DNA from: Parachlamydiales bacterium
GTDB taxonomy: Bacteria; Chlamydiota; Chlamydiia; Chlamydiales; Rhabdochlamydiaceae
NCBI GenBank assembly: GCA_003153295.1
Contig: PLXY01000008.1
Location: forward strand, 1 to 64,000
Length of the DNA: 64,000 nt
Direction of reading: 5' to 3'
Part shown: positions 8,641-17,497 of the stretch, piece by piece
Layout of the letters: every line of letters begins with the position of its first letter
Position numbering within the stretch: the stretch's first letter is position 1
The notes under the pieces: generated by a model
Seen by the model: only the letters and a program-made list of their open reading frames with translations
Told to the model about the DNA's origin: nothing
Databases searched by the model: none
Translations under genes and position numbers: made by a program

Positions 8641-9375
8641 ATGAGATCTGTAGGGTTAACGGTAAGGGACTTCATAGCTTTTCCTGCGGCTGTGATTTCA
8701 GGTGCCGAGCCTGCAGAGGTCAAAGAAAAAGCGCTTCCTTTTATACATTCGACTGCAAGAATTGCCTTCACTGCTGGCATTATCTGGGCTTTATATAAAG
8801 GGCAGTATTCTGAGCCACTGCGCAATGTGAATATCACTGCGGTTGTGGGGACAGCGACGATTGCTTATGTTACCATTTCCTTGGAGCTCATCTCTTTTTT
8901 AGCCAATATCTATTTGATCAAGACAGCCCGGTCTAAATTAGCTGTGGGTTGTTATCTTTCCATCTTAATGATTTTTCAGAGTATTGCGCAGACTTATAAT
9001 CAATGGAAGACTCAGCCTCCTATCTTCTTTGCTGTTTCTTTTAGGCATGTTTCAATGAAGATCGATATTTTCTCCGCACTAATGAATTTCGCGTTGGTCA
9101 AGGTTCCTGAAGCACGACTGAGTATCGGTTTGTATACCTTTTTCTTCGGTGCCTATCAAATGTATGTTTACACTTCTAAGAGATGGAATTTAATAGAGGC
9201 TCCGACTAACTTGGCTTTGAAAGGTATTTTGCATATCTCCTTTGCTATAGGATGGCTGGCGATTTATGAGAAATATAGAAGAGATCTTGCAAAAAGCGGC
9301 CTTGAAAAAGAGACTTATTTATATAAAGCAGCCCAGTGGATGGCGCCTTCTCTAACACGGCTTGTCACGAGTTAG
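8641..9375 (+). CDS. Polytopic membrane protein of unknown function
   Basis: A 244-aa protein with GGAG about six bases before the ATG. It has five or six hydrophobic segments (around residues 39-53, 64-92, 98-115, 163-180 and 195-214) separated by short charged loops, so it is an integral inner-membrane or inclusion-membrane protein. The C-terminal 30 residues are charged (YEKYRRDLAKSGLEKE) and probably cytoplasmic. I recognise no family motif. It is convergent with the exported-protein gene to its right (stop codons adjacent), and its promoter region is shared with the kinase-like array through the palindromic repeat. Confidence 0.75.
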   Translation: MRSVGLTVRDFIAFPAAVISGAEPAEVKEKALPFIHSTARIAFTAGIIWALYKGQYSEPLRNVNITAVVGTATIAYVTISLELISFLANIYLIKTARSKLAVGCYLSILMIFQSIAQTYNQWKTQPPIFFAVSFRHVSMKIDIFSALMNFALVKVPEARLSIGLYTFFFGAYQMYVYTSKRWNLIEAPTNLALKGILHISFAIGWLAIYEKYRRDLAKSGLEKETYLYKAAQWMAPSLTRLVTS

Positions 9376-10188
9376 TTATTTCACAACTATGGTTTGTTCT
9401 AAATCTTTGAACAGGGGAGCCAGCACGGTACCCTGTGGACTCAAAAGCTCAAGCTTGATGGTATGGGAACCTTTTTTAAGACCGTAGATATAATAGGGGA
9501 CCCATTCAGTTAACATCCGTTTGTCGGTTCCGTCGATGATTAAGCGGACTTTATAGCCGTCTTTAGAGAGCTGGGTGTTGACAACATAGAAGTCGAGGAG
9601 GATGGGTTGTCCGTCTTTGAATTCTCCTTCAGGTGCGTTATAGGTCAAGTAAGGTTTGGACAAGTCGATGGAAGGTTTGTTCTCCGCTTTGCCGAAATAA
9701 AAATACATGGAGGCAAAGCAAGACGGTCCTTTGAGTGATTCGCCATACGAGCGGACAGGAAATGCTCGCATAATATGGATGCCTGGAGAGAGATTATAAG
9801 GAATAGTGACTTCAAGGATTTGATCAAAATCAATCTCTTCGTTTTCTGCAACATCATCGATCGCTTCATTGACGTCAAAATGGTGCTTACCGTCGAGAAT
9901 GATATGAATGCTCTGTCCTTCATTACTATCGCGGATTTCTCGAGCGCGGGGAAAATCGCTCATAAATCCTAAAGGATAAGCTTCGAGGCGGAGCTGAGCT
10001 TTAACCGGATTTTCGGTCTTCACTTCACCTTGTTTAGGAAAGGCGAAACGGACTTCAACTTCGTCAGGCTCTGGAGTTGCCTTCATCGGAATCACACGGA
10101 TATTGCCTGTTTGCTGCCCTTCAACGGTTGCTCCCCATACAGAGCACATACTTAAGGAAATAGAAGCAATAGCGGCAAGTAGTTTCAT
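9376..10188 (-). CDS. Exported protein, beta-rich, unknown function
   Basis: A 270-aa protein with a signal peptide (MKLLAAIASISLSMCSVWGA, cleavage likely after the Ala near residue 20). The rest is rich in alternating hydrophobic and polar residues with repeated turns (e.g. GKHHFDVNEAIDD, LIIDGTDKRMLTEW, GSHTIKLELL), suggesting two Ig-like beta-sandwich domains, one at about 45-150 and one at about 175-270. The first copy has IHIILDGKHHF...GIHIMRAFP and the second VRLIIDGTDKRM...GSHTIKLEL, so the halves look like an internal duplication. It is probably periplasmic. It is divergent from the PiT gene with 69 bp between them. No enzyme motif seen. Confidence 0.75.
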   Translation of the reverse strand: MKLLAAIASISLSMCSVWGATVEGQQTGNIRVIPMKATPEPDEVEVRFAFPKQGEVKTENPVKAQLRLEAYPLGFMSDFPRAREIRDSNEGQSIHIILDGKHHFDVNEAIDDVAENEEIDFDQILEVTIPYNLSPGIHIMRAFPVRSYGESLKGPSCFASMYFYFGKAENKPSIDLSKPYLTYNAPEGEFKDGQPILLDFYVVNTQLSKDGYKVRLIIDGTDKRMLTEWVPYYIYGLKKGSHTIKLELLSPQGTVLAPLFKDLEQTIVVK

Positions 10189-10257
10189 AACCGTTCTCCG
10201 TTTAATTTGTATTTATCGAACCTTTTGTTAAATGTCTACTGCCTGTATTAAGAAATC

Positions 10258-11235
10258 ATGGGCTTTGAAATTGTCGTCCTGATTGTCATCCTGGGTCTGG
10301 TGTTCGATTATACGAACGGTTTTCACGACGCCGCCAATGTCGTGGCAACTCCTATTGCTACTAAGATCGTTACGCCTTTAGTTGCGATTATCATCGCGAC
10401 TGTTTTCAACTTTTTAGGAGCAACGCAGATCAGCGGAGTAGCCCAGACCATTACGACAGGACTCGTCGATGCCGCAGACGCTTCGCAATCGATGGTGCTG
10501 GCAGCGGTCGTGGGAGCGATTTTCTGGAATTTCTTAACTTGGTATTTCGGCATCCCTAGCAGTTCTTCTTACGCTCTTGTGGGAGGGTTGGTCGGTGCGG
10601 CTCTTGTCCATGGAGGCCCCCAGATTGTGATTTGGAAAAATATCATTTTTAAAGTCGTTGTTCCTATGGTGCTCTCGCCTTTGGTCGGATTTTTTCTGGC
10701 TTACGTTGTCATGAAGTTCCTCCTTAAAATTAAGACTGGAGAGAGGAAAATCTTCCGCTATCTGCAGATTATTTCCGCTAGCTTTTTAGCCCTTTCCCAT
10801 GGACTTAATGATGCACAAAAGAGCATGGGTATTATCACGCTGGGACTGCTTGCCGCGGGAATGATCCATACCCCTCACATTCCTTTATGGGTGATCGGCT
10901 CCTGCGCGGTGATGATGGCGCTCGGGACTGCTACAGGGGGATTTCGGATCATCAAGACCATGGCCTATGAGATCACAGAACTCAAACCTATCCAAGGATT
11001 TGCTGCGGAGGCGAGCGCTTCTATTGTCATCCTGCTGGCGAGCTTTCTAGGGATGCCGATCAGTTCTACCCATATGATTGCCGGAAGCATCACAGGAGTG
11101 GGATCTGCTCGCGGATTGCATGCTGTTCAGTGGGCAACCGCCAAAAAACTCGTCTGGGCTTGGTTTTTAACCATCCCCGGAGCTGCTTTAGCCTCTGCTT
11201 CTGTTTTTAAGTTATTTTTAAATATCTTTGCTTAA
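10258..11235 (+). CDS. pit: PiT-family inorganic phosphate transporter
   Basis: A 325-aa polytopic membrane protein with the duplicated PiT signature: FDYTNGFHDAANVVATPIATK near residue 22 in the first half and LSHGLNDAQKSMGIITL near residue 180 in the second. About ten hydrophobic helices are visible. PiT carriers import phosphate (usually as a metal-phosphate) with protons or sodium. The length equals that of the short bacterial PiT proteins. There is no strong Shine-Dalgarno sequence; the ATG at 10258 begins directly with the first helix (MGFEIVVLIVILGLVF). No DUF47/PhoU-like regulator gene is adjacent; the next gene is an unrelated soluble protein. Confidence 0.92.
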   Translation: MGFEIVVLIVILGLVFDYTNGFHDAANVVATPIATKIVTPLVAIIIATVFNFLGATQISGVAQTITTGLVDAADASQSMVLAAVVGAIFWNFLTWYFGIPSSSSYALVGGLVGAALVHGGPQIVIWKNIIFKVVVPMVLSPLVGFFLAYVVMKFLLKIKTGERKIFRYLQIISASFLALSHGLNDAQKSMGIITLGLLAAGMIHTPHIPLWVIGSCAVMMALGTATGGFRIIKTMAYEITELKPIQGFAAEASASIVILLASFLGMPISSTHMIAGSITGVGSARGLHAVQWATAKKLVWAWFLTIPGAALASASVFKLFLNIFA

Positions 11236-11301
11236 GTTAATTATATTATTTAAACATTTTAATTAAATTAATAACTATAATGAAAATAAAAAGCAGATAT
11301 A

Positions 11302-13356
11302 ATGGCAAAGAAGAAACGCGCACGGATCACAGTCCTTGAAGCGGTCGATAATCTTTCTCATTTGGCCGACCTCGATAATGAAAAAAAAGAGGGGACCGAA
11401 TGGACAGATCCTGCCAAGGTCCAAGAAAATCAAGATGCTATCCGTGAGACGTTTAAGACGTTAACGGCTTATCTCCAACATCTCTATCAAAAAGAACGAG
11501 ACGAGCTGGGCAATCCTCAAACCCAGAAAGGAATCCAGGCAATGATGCAGCTAGCTGGGGAAGCTGTCGATAAAGTTGGCAAGTACACCAAGCTTTTCAA
11601 AGGGGCGCATGTCCGTGACGAGTCGATTCCGGAATTCAAACAACTGCAGCAATTTTACCTTTCTAAAGTTTTTTCCAAGGTCAAACATGAAAAACCTGCT
11701 GAAGCTTGGGAAGACGAAGGCAGTGAAATGGAAGACGAGCGGCAAGCGCTGATCGATCTAGAAGCTGTGCAGCAAGACGACGAATACGAGCTGTTTTATA
11801 TCTCCAAAGAAGATGGAACTCCCTTTTTTACTCCCCAGCTTCTTCGCCATATCAGGATGGTGGGCAATTTTGATGAAAGCCTGATGTCCAAAGACCATGA
11901 AGACATGCTGAGACGGATGGAGGTGATCCTGGACCGTGATCTGCATGTCTCTGCGCAAGAAATTTTGCAGGAAGCTACGGACCTGATCGAACGATTTTAC
12001 AAAGAGGCTCTGCACCATCGGGACCAAGAAGGGCCTGCCTCTTTAAGTAAAGCGGTCATGGCGCTGATGCTGGCCGCTAATCCGAAAAATCTGCTGCATA
12101 ATTCCCATGGAAAATCTTCCATCGACTATTTTATCGATTTTGAAGTGCTGTTAAGACGTGCCCTCGAATCGCAAGAGTATAATCAATGGAGAAGCTCCTC
12201 CGCAGAAAAATTAACATCTTTTAAGAGTATCTGCCTCAAACTTGCCCACTATCTCTGCAATGCGCTTTTCCTCCGGAGCGGAGCCCGTCACGAGATCATG
12301 ACGTTTATCCGGGATGTCGTGGAAAATAGAGCTGTCGAACTTCCGACTTTATGGGGAACGCTTTCTTCTGTCGAAAATGCCCTCCGTGCGGAACTCCGTA
12401 AATATCCCAGCGGCCCTCTCATGAAGATCCTCCAGGTCTTCCGCCATGAAGAAGAAAAAAAAGGTTTCGATCCGCTAATTCAGAAAAACCCACCCAGCCA
12501 TATTTTCAACCTTTCTTCAGAAACGACCCATACCAGTATTGTCCATTTGCCATGCCCCGTCCATCAAGAGCTGATTGACCGAGTCTCCATCACTCCAGAA
12601 TTCAAAGGATATCTCCGCTCCCTTGTGAACAGGAAGCACCTTTATATCAATCTTCAAGATCGAACATCCTGGAAAGAGCATGCCCGCTCTTCAGCGATAG
12701 AAGAGCTCTCCAAGCAGGGAGAGTTCATCGAAATTTTACGGGTTGTGACACTTCCTAAAAATAACGATTTCTATCATCAGATCAATGCCTATGCGGAAAT
12801 TACTCATAGCAAAGAGTTTTGTAAACTTTTAGCTTCAGAAGTCAATAGCGGCACCGAAAGCGGTTTTTACTTCCCGCCTGGACTTGTCACACCGAAAATC
12901 GTTGAAGGATTGGTTGATTTTATCTATGAGCAATTTTTCCATCAAAAGCCTGGACTTTCCCGAAAAGAGAGACTCGACTTTATTGAGATCTTCTATTTTT
13001 TCTTGGTTTTAAGGATCCTCGATGCAGAAAATCCCGATGTAGTGAGTTTTAGCGACAAAGATGGAGTTGATGCAGGCGCTGCAATGGCAAGTTCCTTTTA
13101 TGGCTTTTCCCGCATGATCAGTACTTCAAAGCCCTGGACGGAGGAAGATAAAAGCTTTTTCCTCTTTGCTTTTTTTGGACCCGCTCTCTTGATCCGCCAC
13201 CGTTCTATCGATCCGTTAATTCTGCAACGGGCGCTTTCAGCCCTGGACCATTTTGAGACGGTTATCAAAGAAAGGCGCGACCCGCTTCTTAAGGCCTGTG
13301 CAGCCTTATTCCCCGAGCTTCCGCTCTTGCAGATCAAAGTTTCCGAAGTTGCTTAA
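11302..13356 (+). CDS. Large soluble helical protein, function unknown
   Basis: A 684-aa protein without signal peptide or membrane segment, starting with a basic MAKKKRARI. It is rich in charged helices; an acidic stretch lies near residues 130-160. I recognise no domain. Codon and base composition resemble the housekeeping genes nearby, so it is probably a core gene of the lineage. Its last eight codons (QIKVSEVA then stop) are repeated twice further right in non-coding DNA (16080-16107 and 17427-17454), which makes its 3-prime end evolutionarily notable. It converges with the ankyrin gene, with only 9 bp between stops. The upstream 66 bp are AT-rich and may hold the promoter. Confidence 0.75.
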   Translation: MAKKKRARITVLEAVDNLSHLADLDNEKKEGTEWTDPAKVQENQDAIRETFKTLTAYLQHLYQKERDELGNPQTQKGIQAMMQLAGEAVDKVGKYTKLFKGAHVRDESIPEFKQLQQFYLSKVFSKVKHEKPAEAWEDEGSEMEDERQALIDLEAVQQDDEYELFYISKEDGTPFFTPQLLRHIRMVGNFDESLMSKDHEDMLRRMEVILDRDLHVSAQEILQEATDLIERFYKEALHHRDQEGPASLSKAVMALMLAANPKNLLHNSHGKSSIDYFIDFEVLLRRALESQEYNQWRSSSAEKLTSFKSICLKLAHYLCNALFLRSGARHEIMTFIRDVVENRAVELPTLWGTLSSVENALRAELRKYPSGPLMKILQVFRHEEEKKGFDPLIQKNPPSHIFNLSSETTHTSIVHLPCPVHQELIDRVSITPEFKGYLRSLVNRKHLYINLQDRTSWKEHARSSAIEELSKQGEFIEILRVVTLPKNNDFYHQINAYAEITHSKEFCKLLASEVNSGTESGFYFPPGLVTPKIVEGLVDFIYEQFFHQKPGLSRKERLDFIEIFYFFLVLRILDAENPDVVSFSDKDGVDAGAAMASSFYGFSRMISTSKPWTEEDKSFFLFAFFGPALLIRHRSIDPLILQRALSALDHFETVIKERRDPLLKACAALFPELPLLQIKVSEVA

Positions 13357-13357
13357 T
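13330..13357 (+). repeat. Gene-tail repeat, copy A (intact gene end)
   Basis: These 28 bases are the end of the 684-aa gene, encoding QIKVSEVA and the stop. Near-identical copies occur at 16080-16107 (27 of 28 identical) and 17427-17454 (22 of 28). Confidence 0.85.
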
Positions 13358-13365
13358 TTGAAAAC

Positions 13366-15801
13366 CTAGCCCTTGAGGGAAGACTTTTTGGACTTTTTTT
13401 CTTCCATAAGATACAAAAGTTTGTCATCTCGTTTTGACCTGGTTCTATACTCTTTCTCGACTCGGACTCGAACATCATCCTTTGACCACCCTTTGTAGAC
13501 GGTGATCGCGCTGTGTTTAGCTTCGACATTATCCGTAAGTTTATTCAGGAAAAGAACGTAGAGAAGAGCTAAAAAGGCTGCTTTACTGTTAGCCCACCCG
13601 CAATTGCCTACCGGTTGTTTTTCTAGGACAATTTGATCGATTTTTTTTAGCCCAAGGAGCGTATTTATGCCTTGGGTAAAGAATTCTCGGCCTGCGCGTG
13701 TTTTGGCTTTTTCTTGAAGCTCGGAGATAGCATCTTTAAGAGATTCTTTATTTGTTATTTCGAATATCTCTATGCCCTTAATTTCGGACGCACCTCCACG
13801 CTCACATTTAATGAGGAGCCCCTTCCAGAAGACAATGACGTTAATGTGGGTATTCCAGCCGGTGTATAAAATAACAGGCTTGCCTGCGTCAATATCTTTA
13901 ACTAGCTCTTCGGGCTTCTTTGAGATGTTGTCAGGAGCCGCTTGCAGTACAGCTTTTAATTCTTCTCGGTCAGCTTTTGAAAGCTCAAGCTTGCTTTCAT
14001 CTAAAAAGGCTGAAGCTAAATGGCTTAATTTCTGACTGGCCAATAAACGATTAAAACCTTCGTAGTCGACTTTATAAGGTTGGGGATCGGAATATCCATC
14101 AATTCCATAAACATGGGCTAAAAATTTATCTTCTATTAAATCATCATAAGAACCGCCAAAATGATCAACGATTTGCTTAACGATATGAAATTGTCCATGA
14201 GCGAGCGCCCAATCGATAGGTGTAAAATCAGAAAATTTACTCTCCATCTTTCTATCGACTTTAACGTGCTGATTTAGCAGCAACTCGACGATTTTGGTCG
14301 AGCCTGCAGCACAAGCGTGAAAGAATAGTTCCACGTAGTTAAGGGTCATCCGAGGAAGAAGTGAAGAATCATGCTCCAATAGAACTAGTGCAATATCGCA
14401 ATGATTGGTTAGGTTCCAGGGGGTATTGCTTACCTGAGGTTGGGCACCCCTTTTCAGGAGCATTTTTACAGTTTCTAACTGCCCATTATTACAAGCCGCA
14501 TCCAAAGGAGTATTTCTAAACTGATCGACTGCATTGATAAGCGATTTATCGAGAGACCATTTTTCTGCTAAAGGACTTCCAAAGCAACAAGCTTGATGAA
14601 AGAGGTCGTGATGTGTGCTTTGAGATTTGATTTCTTCTTCTTTGATGATAGTGAGTAGAGCTATAGGATTTTTATTTTTAAAAATATCTTCAAGGGAACA
14701 TTCGGAAAAAATGTTCATGCCTTTGGCAAAGTATCCTTGCCAACGTTCTCCCACAAACGTGGCAATAGTTCCAAAAAATGATGGATTTGGGCTTTCATTG
14801 TCTTTTCCCATGAACAAACGTACAATCTCCTGATGTCCATGCACGACTGCCAGCGAGAACGGTGTGGGACCTTTAGCGCGACGACCTTTTTCGAAAATGA
14901 CTCCGGCTTCCATTAAAATTTTGACAATTTGTAAATGCCCCTTTTGAGAGGCAATTAATAAAGGATGTTTATCATAAGCGTAATGAGTTTTGATGCTGTT
15001 TATTTTAGCCATGAAACGGACGCTTTTCTCTTTTCCCTGCTCGCAGAGCTGGTACAATAAATCTTCCGGTTCTTCTAAACGCATTCCTCGATCGAATAAA
15101 ATTTGAGCGATCTCAGTATTGCCATGAACAAGAGCAGTATCAAGAACGTTAGTGGTTTGAAAAGTGACTTTTTCATCGAGAGCTAGTAAAAGAGCTTCCA
15201 TGTTGCCTGTAATGCATGACTTCGTAAGAACTACTTTAAGCATGGTTTCTTTTAAGGGGCCGCTTTCTCTATCAATGATCTTTTTTACAGTAGGTAGATC
15301 ATTTTCTTCATAGCAAACCTGAATAAGTGAAAGTTTTATCAACCAAGCATTTTCAAGGTTATCAACCTGTAAATGTTCAGCGGCATAAAGAAGAACATTT
15401 TTTTTCCCTAAGTTGCAAATTTCTTTCTCAAAGGAGCTTTTCTGAGGAAAATTTAAAACCCATTTAAATAACTCTAAATCATCATTTTCCAGAGCCTGGC
15501 TTAATAATTCATGAAGACAATCAATGGAGGGAGAGCCAATTTCTGTTAATTCACGGTTGATAATAGCTTGAATTTCTTTGGATTGTAACTGGTCGATAGG
15601 ACAAGCACGAATAGCTTTTTTGACTAGACGGATAAGACCCTTTTTTTGAGCAAAGTCTTTTTGTTCGGTCATGGTGGTCAAAATGTTCAATACCCGCTCT
15701 GTAAAAGCCGGATCGTTCTCCATTTTCTTCTTTAATTGAGAAGAATCGCAGGCTTTTAAATAATATAATGTTGAATGGTTCCCGTTATTAATATTAGTCA
15801 T
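13366..15801 (-). CDS. Ankyrin-repeat protein with C-terminal cysteine-protease-like domain
   Basis: An 811-aa protein. The ATG at 15801 (MTNINNGNHS) is preferred over an upstream in-frame start that would add an Ile/Thr/Asn run. Residues about 60-590 contain degenerate ankyrin repeats, clearest in HPLLIASQKGHLQIVKILME, TPFSLAVVHGHQEIVRLFM, TPLDAACNNGQLETVKMLL and TPIDWALAHGQFHIVKQIV. The C-terminal domain (about 620-790) has His652 in GWNTHINVIVFW, then KCERGG, then Gln729 and Cys734 in KQPVGNCGWANSK. That H...Q-x4-C-G order matches the CE clan of cysteine proteases (Ulp1, YopJ, chlamydial ChlaDub deubiquitinases). A secreted host-directed protease or deubiquitinase is an inference. AT-rich flanks suggest an accessory gene. 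Confidence 0.78.
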   Translation of the reverse strand: MTNINNGNHSTLYYLKACDSSQLKKKMENDPAFTERVLNILTTMTEQKDFAQKKGLIRLVKKAIRACPIDQLQSKEIQAIINRELTEIGSPSIDCLHELLSQALENDDLELFKWVLNFPQKSSFEKEICNLGKKNVLLYAAEHLQVDNLENAWLIKLSLIQVCYEENDLPTVKKIIDRESGPLKETMLKVVLTKSCITGNMEALLLALDEKVTFQTTNVLDTALVHGNTEIAQILFDRGMRLEEPEDLLYQLCEQGKEKSVRFMAKINSIKTHYAYDKHPLLIASQKGHLQIVKILMEAGVIFEKGRRAKGPTPFSLAVVHGHQEIVRLFMGKDNESPNPSFFGTIATFVGERWQGYFAKGMNIFSECSLEDIFKNKNPIALLTIIKEEEIKSQSTHHDLFHQACCFGSPLAEKWSLDKSLINAVDQFRNTPLDAACNNGQLETVKMLLKRGAQPQVSNTPWNLTNHCDIALVLLEHDSSLLPRMTLNYVELFFHACAAGSTKIVELLLNQHVKVDRKMESKFSDFTPIDWALAHGQFHIVKQIVDHFGGSYDDLIEDKFLAHVYGIDGYSDPQPYKVDYEGFNRLLASQKLSHLASAFLDESKLELSKADREELKAVLQAAPDNISKKPEELVKDIDAGKPVILYTGWNTHINVIVFWKGLLIKCERGGASEIKGIEIFEITNKESLKDAISELQEKAKTRAGREFFTQGINTLLGLKKIDQIVLEKQPVGNCGWANSKAAFLALLYVLFLNKLTDNVEAKHSAITVYKGWSKDDVRVRVEKEYRTRSKRDDKLLYLMEEKKSKKSSLKG

Positions 15802-16150
15802 ATTATTTATTATAGTAGTAATTATTATTTTAATCAATTAAATAAAAAAACACAAGTGTATTATAATGAATGAGATAGCAATAAATTTTAGAGGCTAGAA
15901 TAAATGTTGAAGGATTTTACAAGATATTGAAAATCAATAACTTATAAATAACCCAAATTGGAGATGTGTAATCTAGAGTTAACTGTTTAAAAGTGTGCTG
16001 CATTATCCGTACGTAGAACCAGGGATTGAAGAAGGTTCGTTTTTGCTGCTTCTGGGTGCTCTTGCTTTGCCCTGTTCAGCAGATCAAAGTTTCTGAAGTT
16101 GCTTAATATTTTTTATTAATATAGCCTCCTTGGTCAAAAATGAGGTTTAT
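15802..16150. other. AT-rich intergenic region with a decayed gene tail
   Basis: About 350 bp between divergent genes. The left third is very AT-rich and probably holds the promoter of the ankyrin gene. The only recognisable coding remnant is the 28-bp tail copy at 16080-16107. No RNA gene or hairpin of note seen. Confidence 0.6.
16080..16107 (+). repeat. Gene-tail repeat, copy B (orphan)
   Basis: 27 of 28 bases match the end of the 684-aa gene at 13330-13357; the single change is synonymous (TCC to TCT, Ser). In frame it reads QIKVSEVA and stop, preceded by Pro-Val-Gln where the intact gene has Pro-Leu-Leu. No open frame leads into it. Confidence 0.85.
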
Positions 16151-17374
16151 ATGATTGAAACTGATTCACGTAGTAAAGGACCTGCGACTCGTTCGCCGGT
16201 GTCAGGAAGCAGTACTGAAAATACCATTAAAATTGATTGCCTCGCAAAAAAATTTCTGTGTGATCCTACTACTTTTTTTATGCTTCCTCCTGCAACTCCC
16301 CTGGTCGGACCTGCTGATCCAGTAGAGGATAGCTTTGCACCTATGGATCAAGAAGAGGCTGAAAAACTCCTTTTGGATGGTATGACAAATGGCCTATGCC
16401 TCCTGCAAGAAGCGCGAGCATTTATCGAGTCCGGCAATCAAGACGGTAAAAATTGCGGAACAGAGATATTAAATAACGCCATTGAGAAGTTAAAGACATT
16501 GAATAGCCTCCCAGCTTATATCCTTCTGGCGTATTATCAATTTGAAACATCGAACGCGGATCCAACTGTACCCCTTGACAATGTAGAAAAAGTTCTTGAT
16601 CTAGCAACCCAAGAGTTAGATAACCTGCCCTCAGATTACCCTTTAGAATTTAAAGAAGATCTGATGATGAAACTTCTGAGTGGTTACTACATGTTATTCG
16701 ATTGTCTTGAGATTCGAAAAACTTCTACAAAAGATCTAGAGGCAAAAATCGAACAATTCAAGGTTAATTATGTCGTCAACAACCCAAATTTGAGTGTTTT
16801 CGATAAAGCTATTTTACCTCACGTGAGAAAGTTAGAGAAAGCACAGATGTTGGGGAATCAAAGTCATTTGGATTCTGCGAGAGAATTATATAAGGAAATT
16901 CTAGCAGAACTCAAAGATCCTAATGACATGTATGGGTTGCTCGATCGTGCGGCTTGTCTTATAGGTATTGCTAGCTTTGAACCTGTGGAAAAAAGGGAAT
17001 CTGGACTAAAGCAAGCTTGGGAAGATTTAGATCTGGCTAGGGATTTATTCAATGAAACTTTCTCTGAGGACAGCGTATGTGCCAAATCCTCTTTCTGCCA
17101 GGCATTGATCTCGTCCTACTTCAGAATTAAGATGTTGATGCCAGCGGAAAGTGATATGTCAGAAATGGATGCGAGAATTTCTGATAGTCGCCTTCAATTA
17201 AATAACATGCTATCTGAACCGAAGATTCCACCGAATCCAAGGCGTAAAAGAGAAGTCTCTTCTTCCTTTCCTAACGCTCTAACAACAAGTATTTTTGCTT
17301 TATTTAGTCTAGCGATCTTGGGTTTTTTGGTTTTCAAGGGATATAAGCTCATTAGAAGGACTTATACCCACTGA
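16151..17374 (+). CDS. Helical, C-terminally tail-anchored protein
   Basis: A 407-aa protein. The ATG at 16151 has GAGG five bases upstream; a TTG at 16130 is in frame but lacks a site. The protein is helical with TPR-like pairs (e.g. LDSARELYKEILAEL around residue 240, and NVEKVLDLATQELDNL). It ends with a hydrophobic segment of about 20 residues (TSIFALFSLAILGFLVFKGY) and a basic tail RRTYTH, a tail-anchor layout. The A-R-E-L-Y-K-E-I motif and the layout are shared with the proteins at 42778-44664, so it belongs to the same family. Insertion into a host-derived inclusion membrane is plausible but not shown. It is flanked on both sides by orphan gene tails. Confidence 0.78.
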   Translation: MIETDSRSKGPATRSPVSGSSTENTIKIDCLAKKFLCDPTTFFMLPPATPLVGPADPVEDSFAPMDQEEAEKLLLDGMTNGLCLLQEARAFIESGNQDGKNCGTEILNNAIEKLKTLNSLPAYILLAYYQFETSNADPTVPLDNVEKVLDLATQELDNLPSDYPLEFKEDLMMKLLSGYYMLFDCLEIRKTSTKDLEAKIEQFKVNYVVNNPNLSVFDKAILPHVRKLEKAQMLGNQSHLDSARELYKEILAELKDPNDMYGLLDRAACLIGIASFEPVEKRESGLKQAWEDLDLARDLFNETFSEDSVCAKSSFCQALISSYFRIKMLMPAESDMSEMDARISDSRLQLNNMLSEPKIPPNPRRKREVSSSFPNALTTSIFALFSLAILGFLVFKGYKLIRRTYTH

Positions 17375-17426
17375 AAGAGTTTGTAAGCTATCGCGGATAA
17401 CAACAATTTTTCTTTTTGGCGCTCAT

Positions 17427-17454
17427 CAGATTAAAGTCTCTGAGATTGCTTAGT
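17427..17454 (+). repeat. Gene-tail repeat, copy C (orphan)
   Basis: 22 of 28 bases match the end of the 684-aa gene. The differences fall almost only at synonymous positions; the frame reads QIKVSEIA and a TAG stop. Similarity stops abruptly upstream of the Gln codon. Confidence 0.8.
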
Positions 17455-17497
17455 CCTTTCTTCATTTTAAATGCTTTTAGCTTTAGGGTGAGGTTCT

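Noticed and set aside
13366-15801. USP-type deubiquitinase reading of GNCGWANS
   Set aside because: In USP enzymes the Cys box precedes the His box; here the His comes first, which fits the CE clan better.
16130-16150. TTG start for the tail-anchored protein at 16151
   Set aside because: No ribosome site at the TTG, whereas GAGG is correctly spaced before the ATG at 16151.
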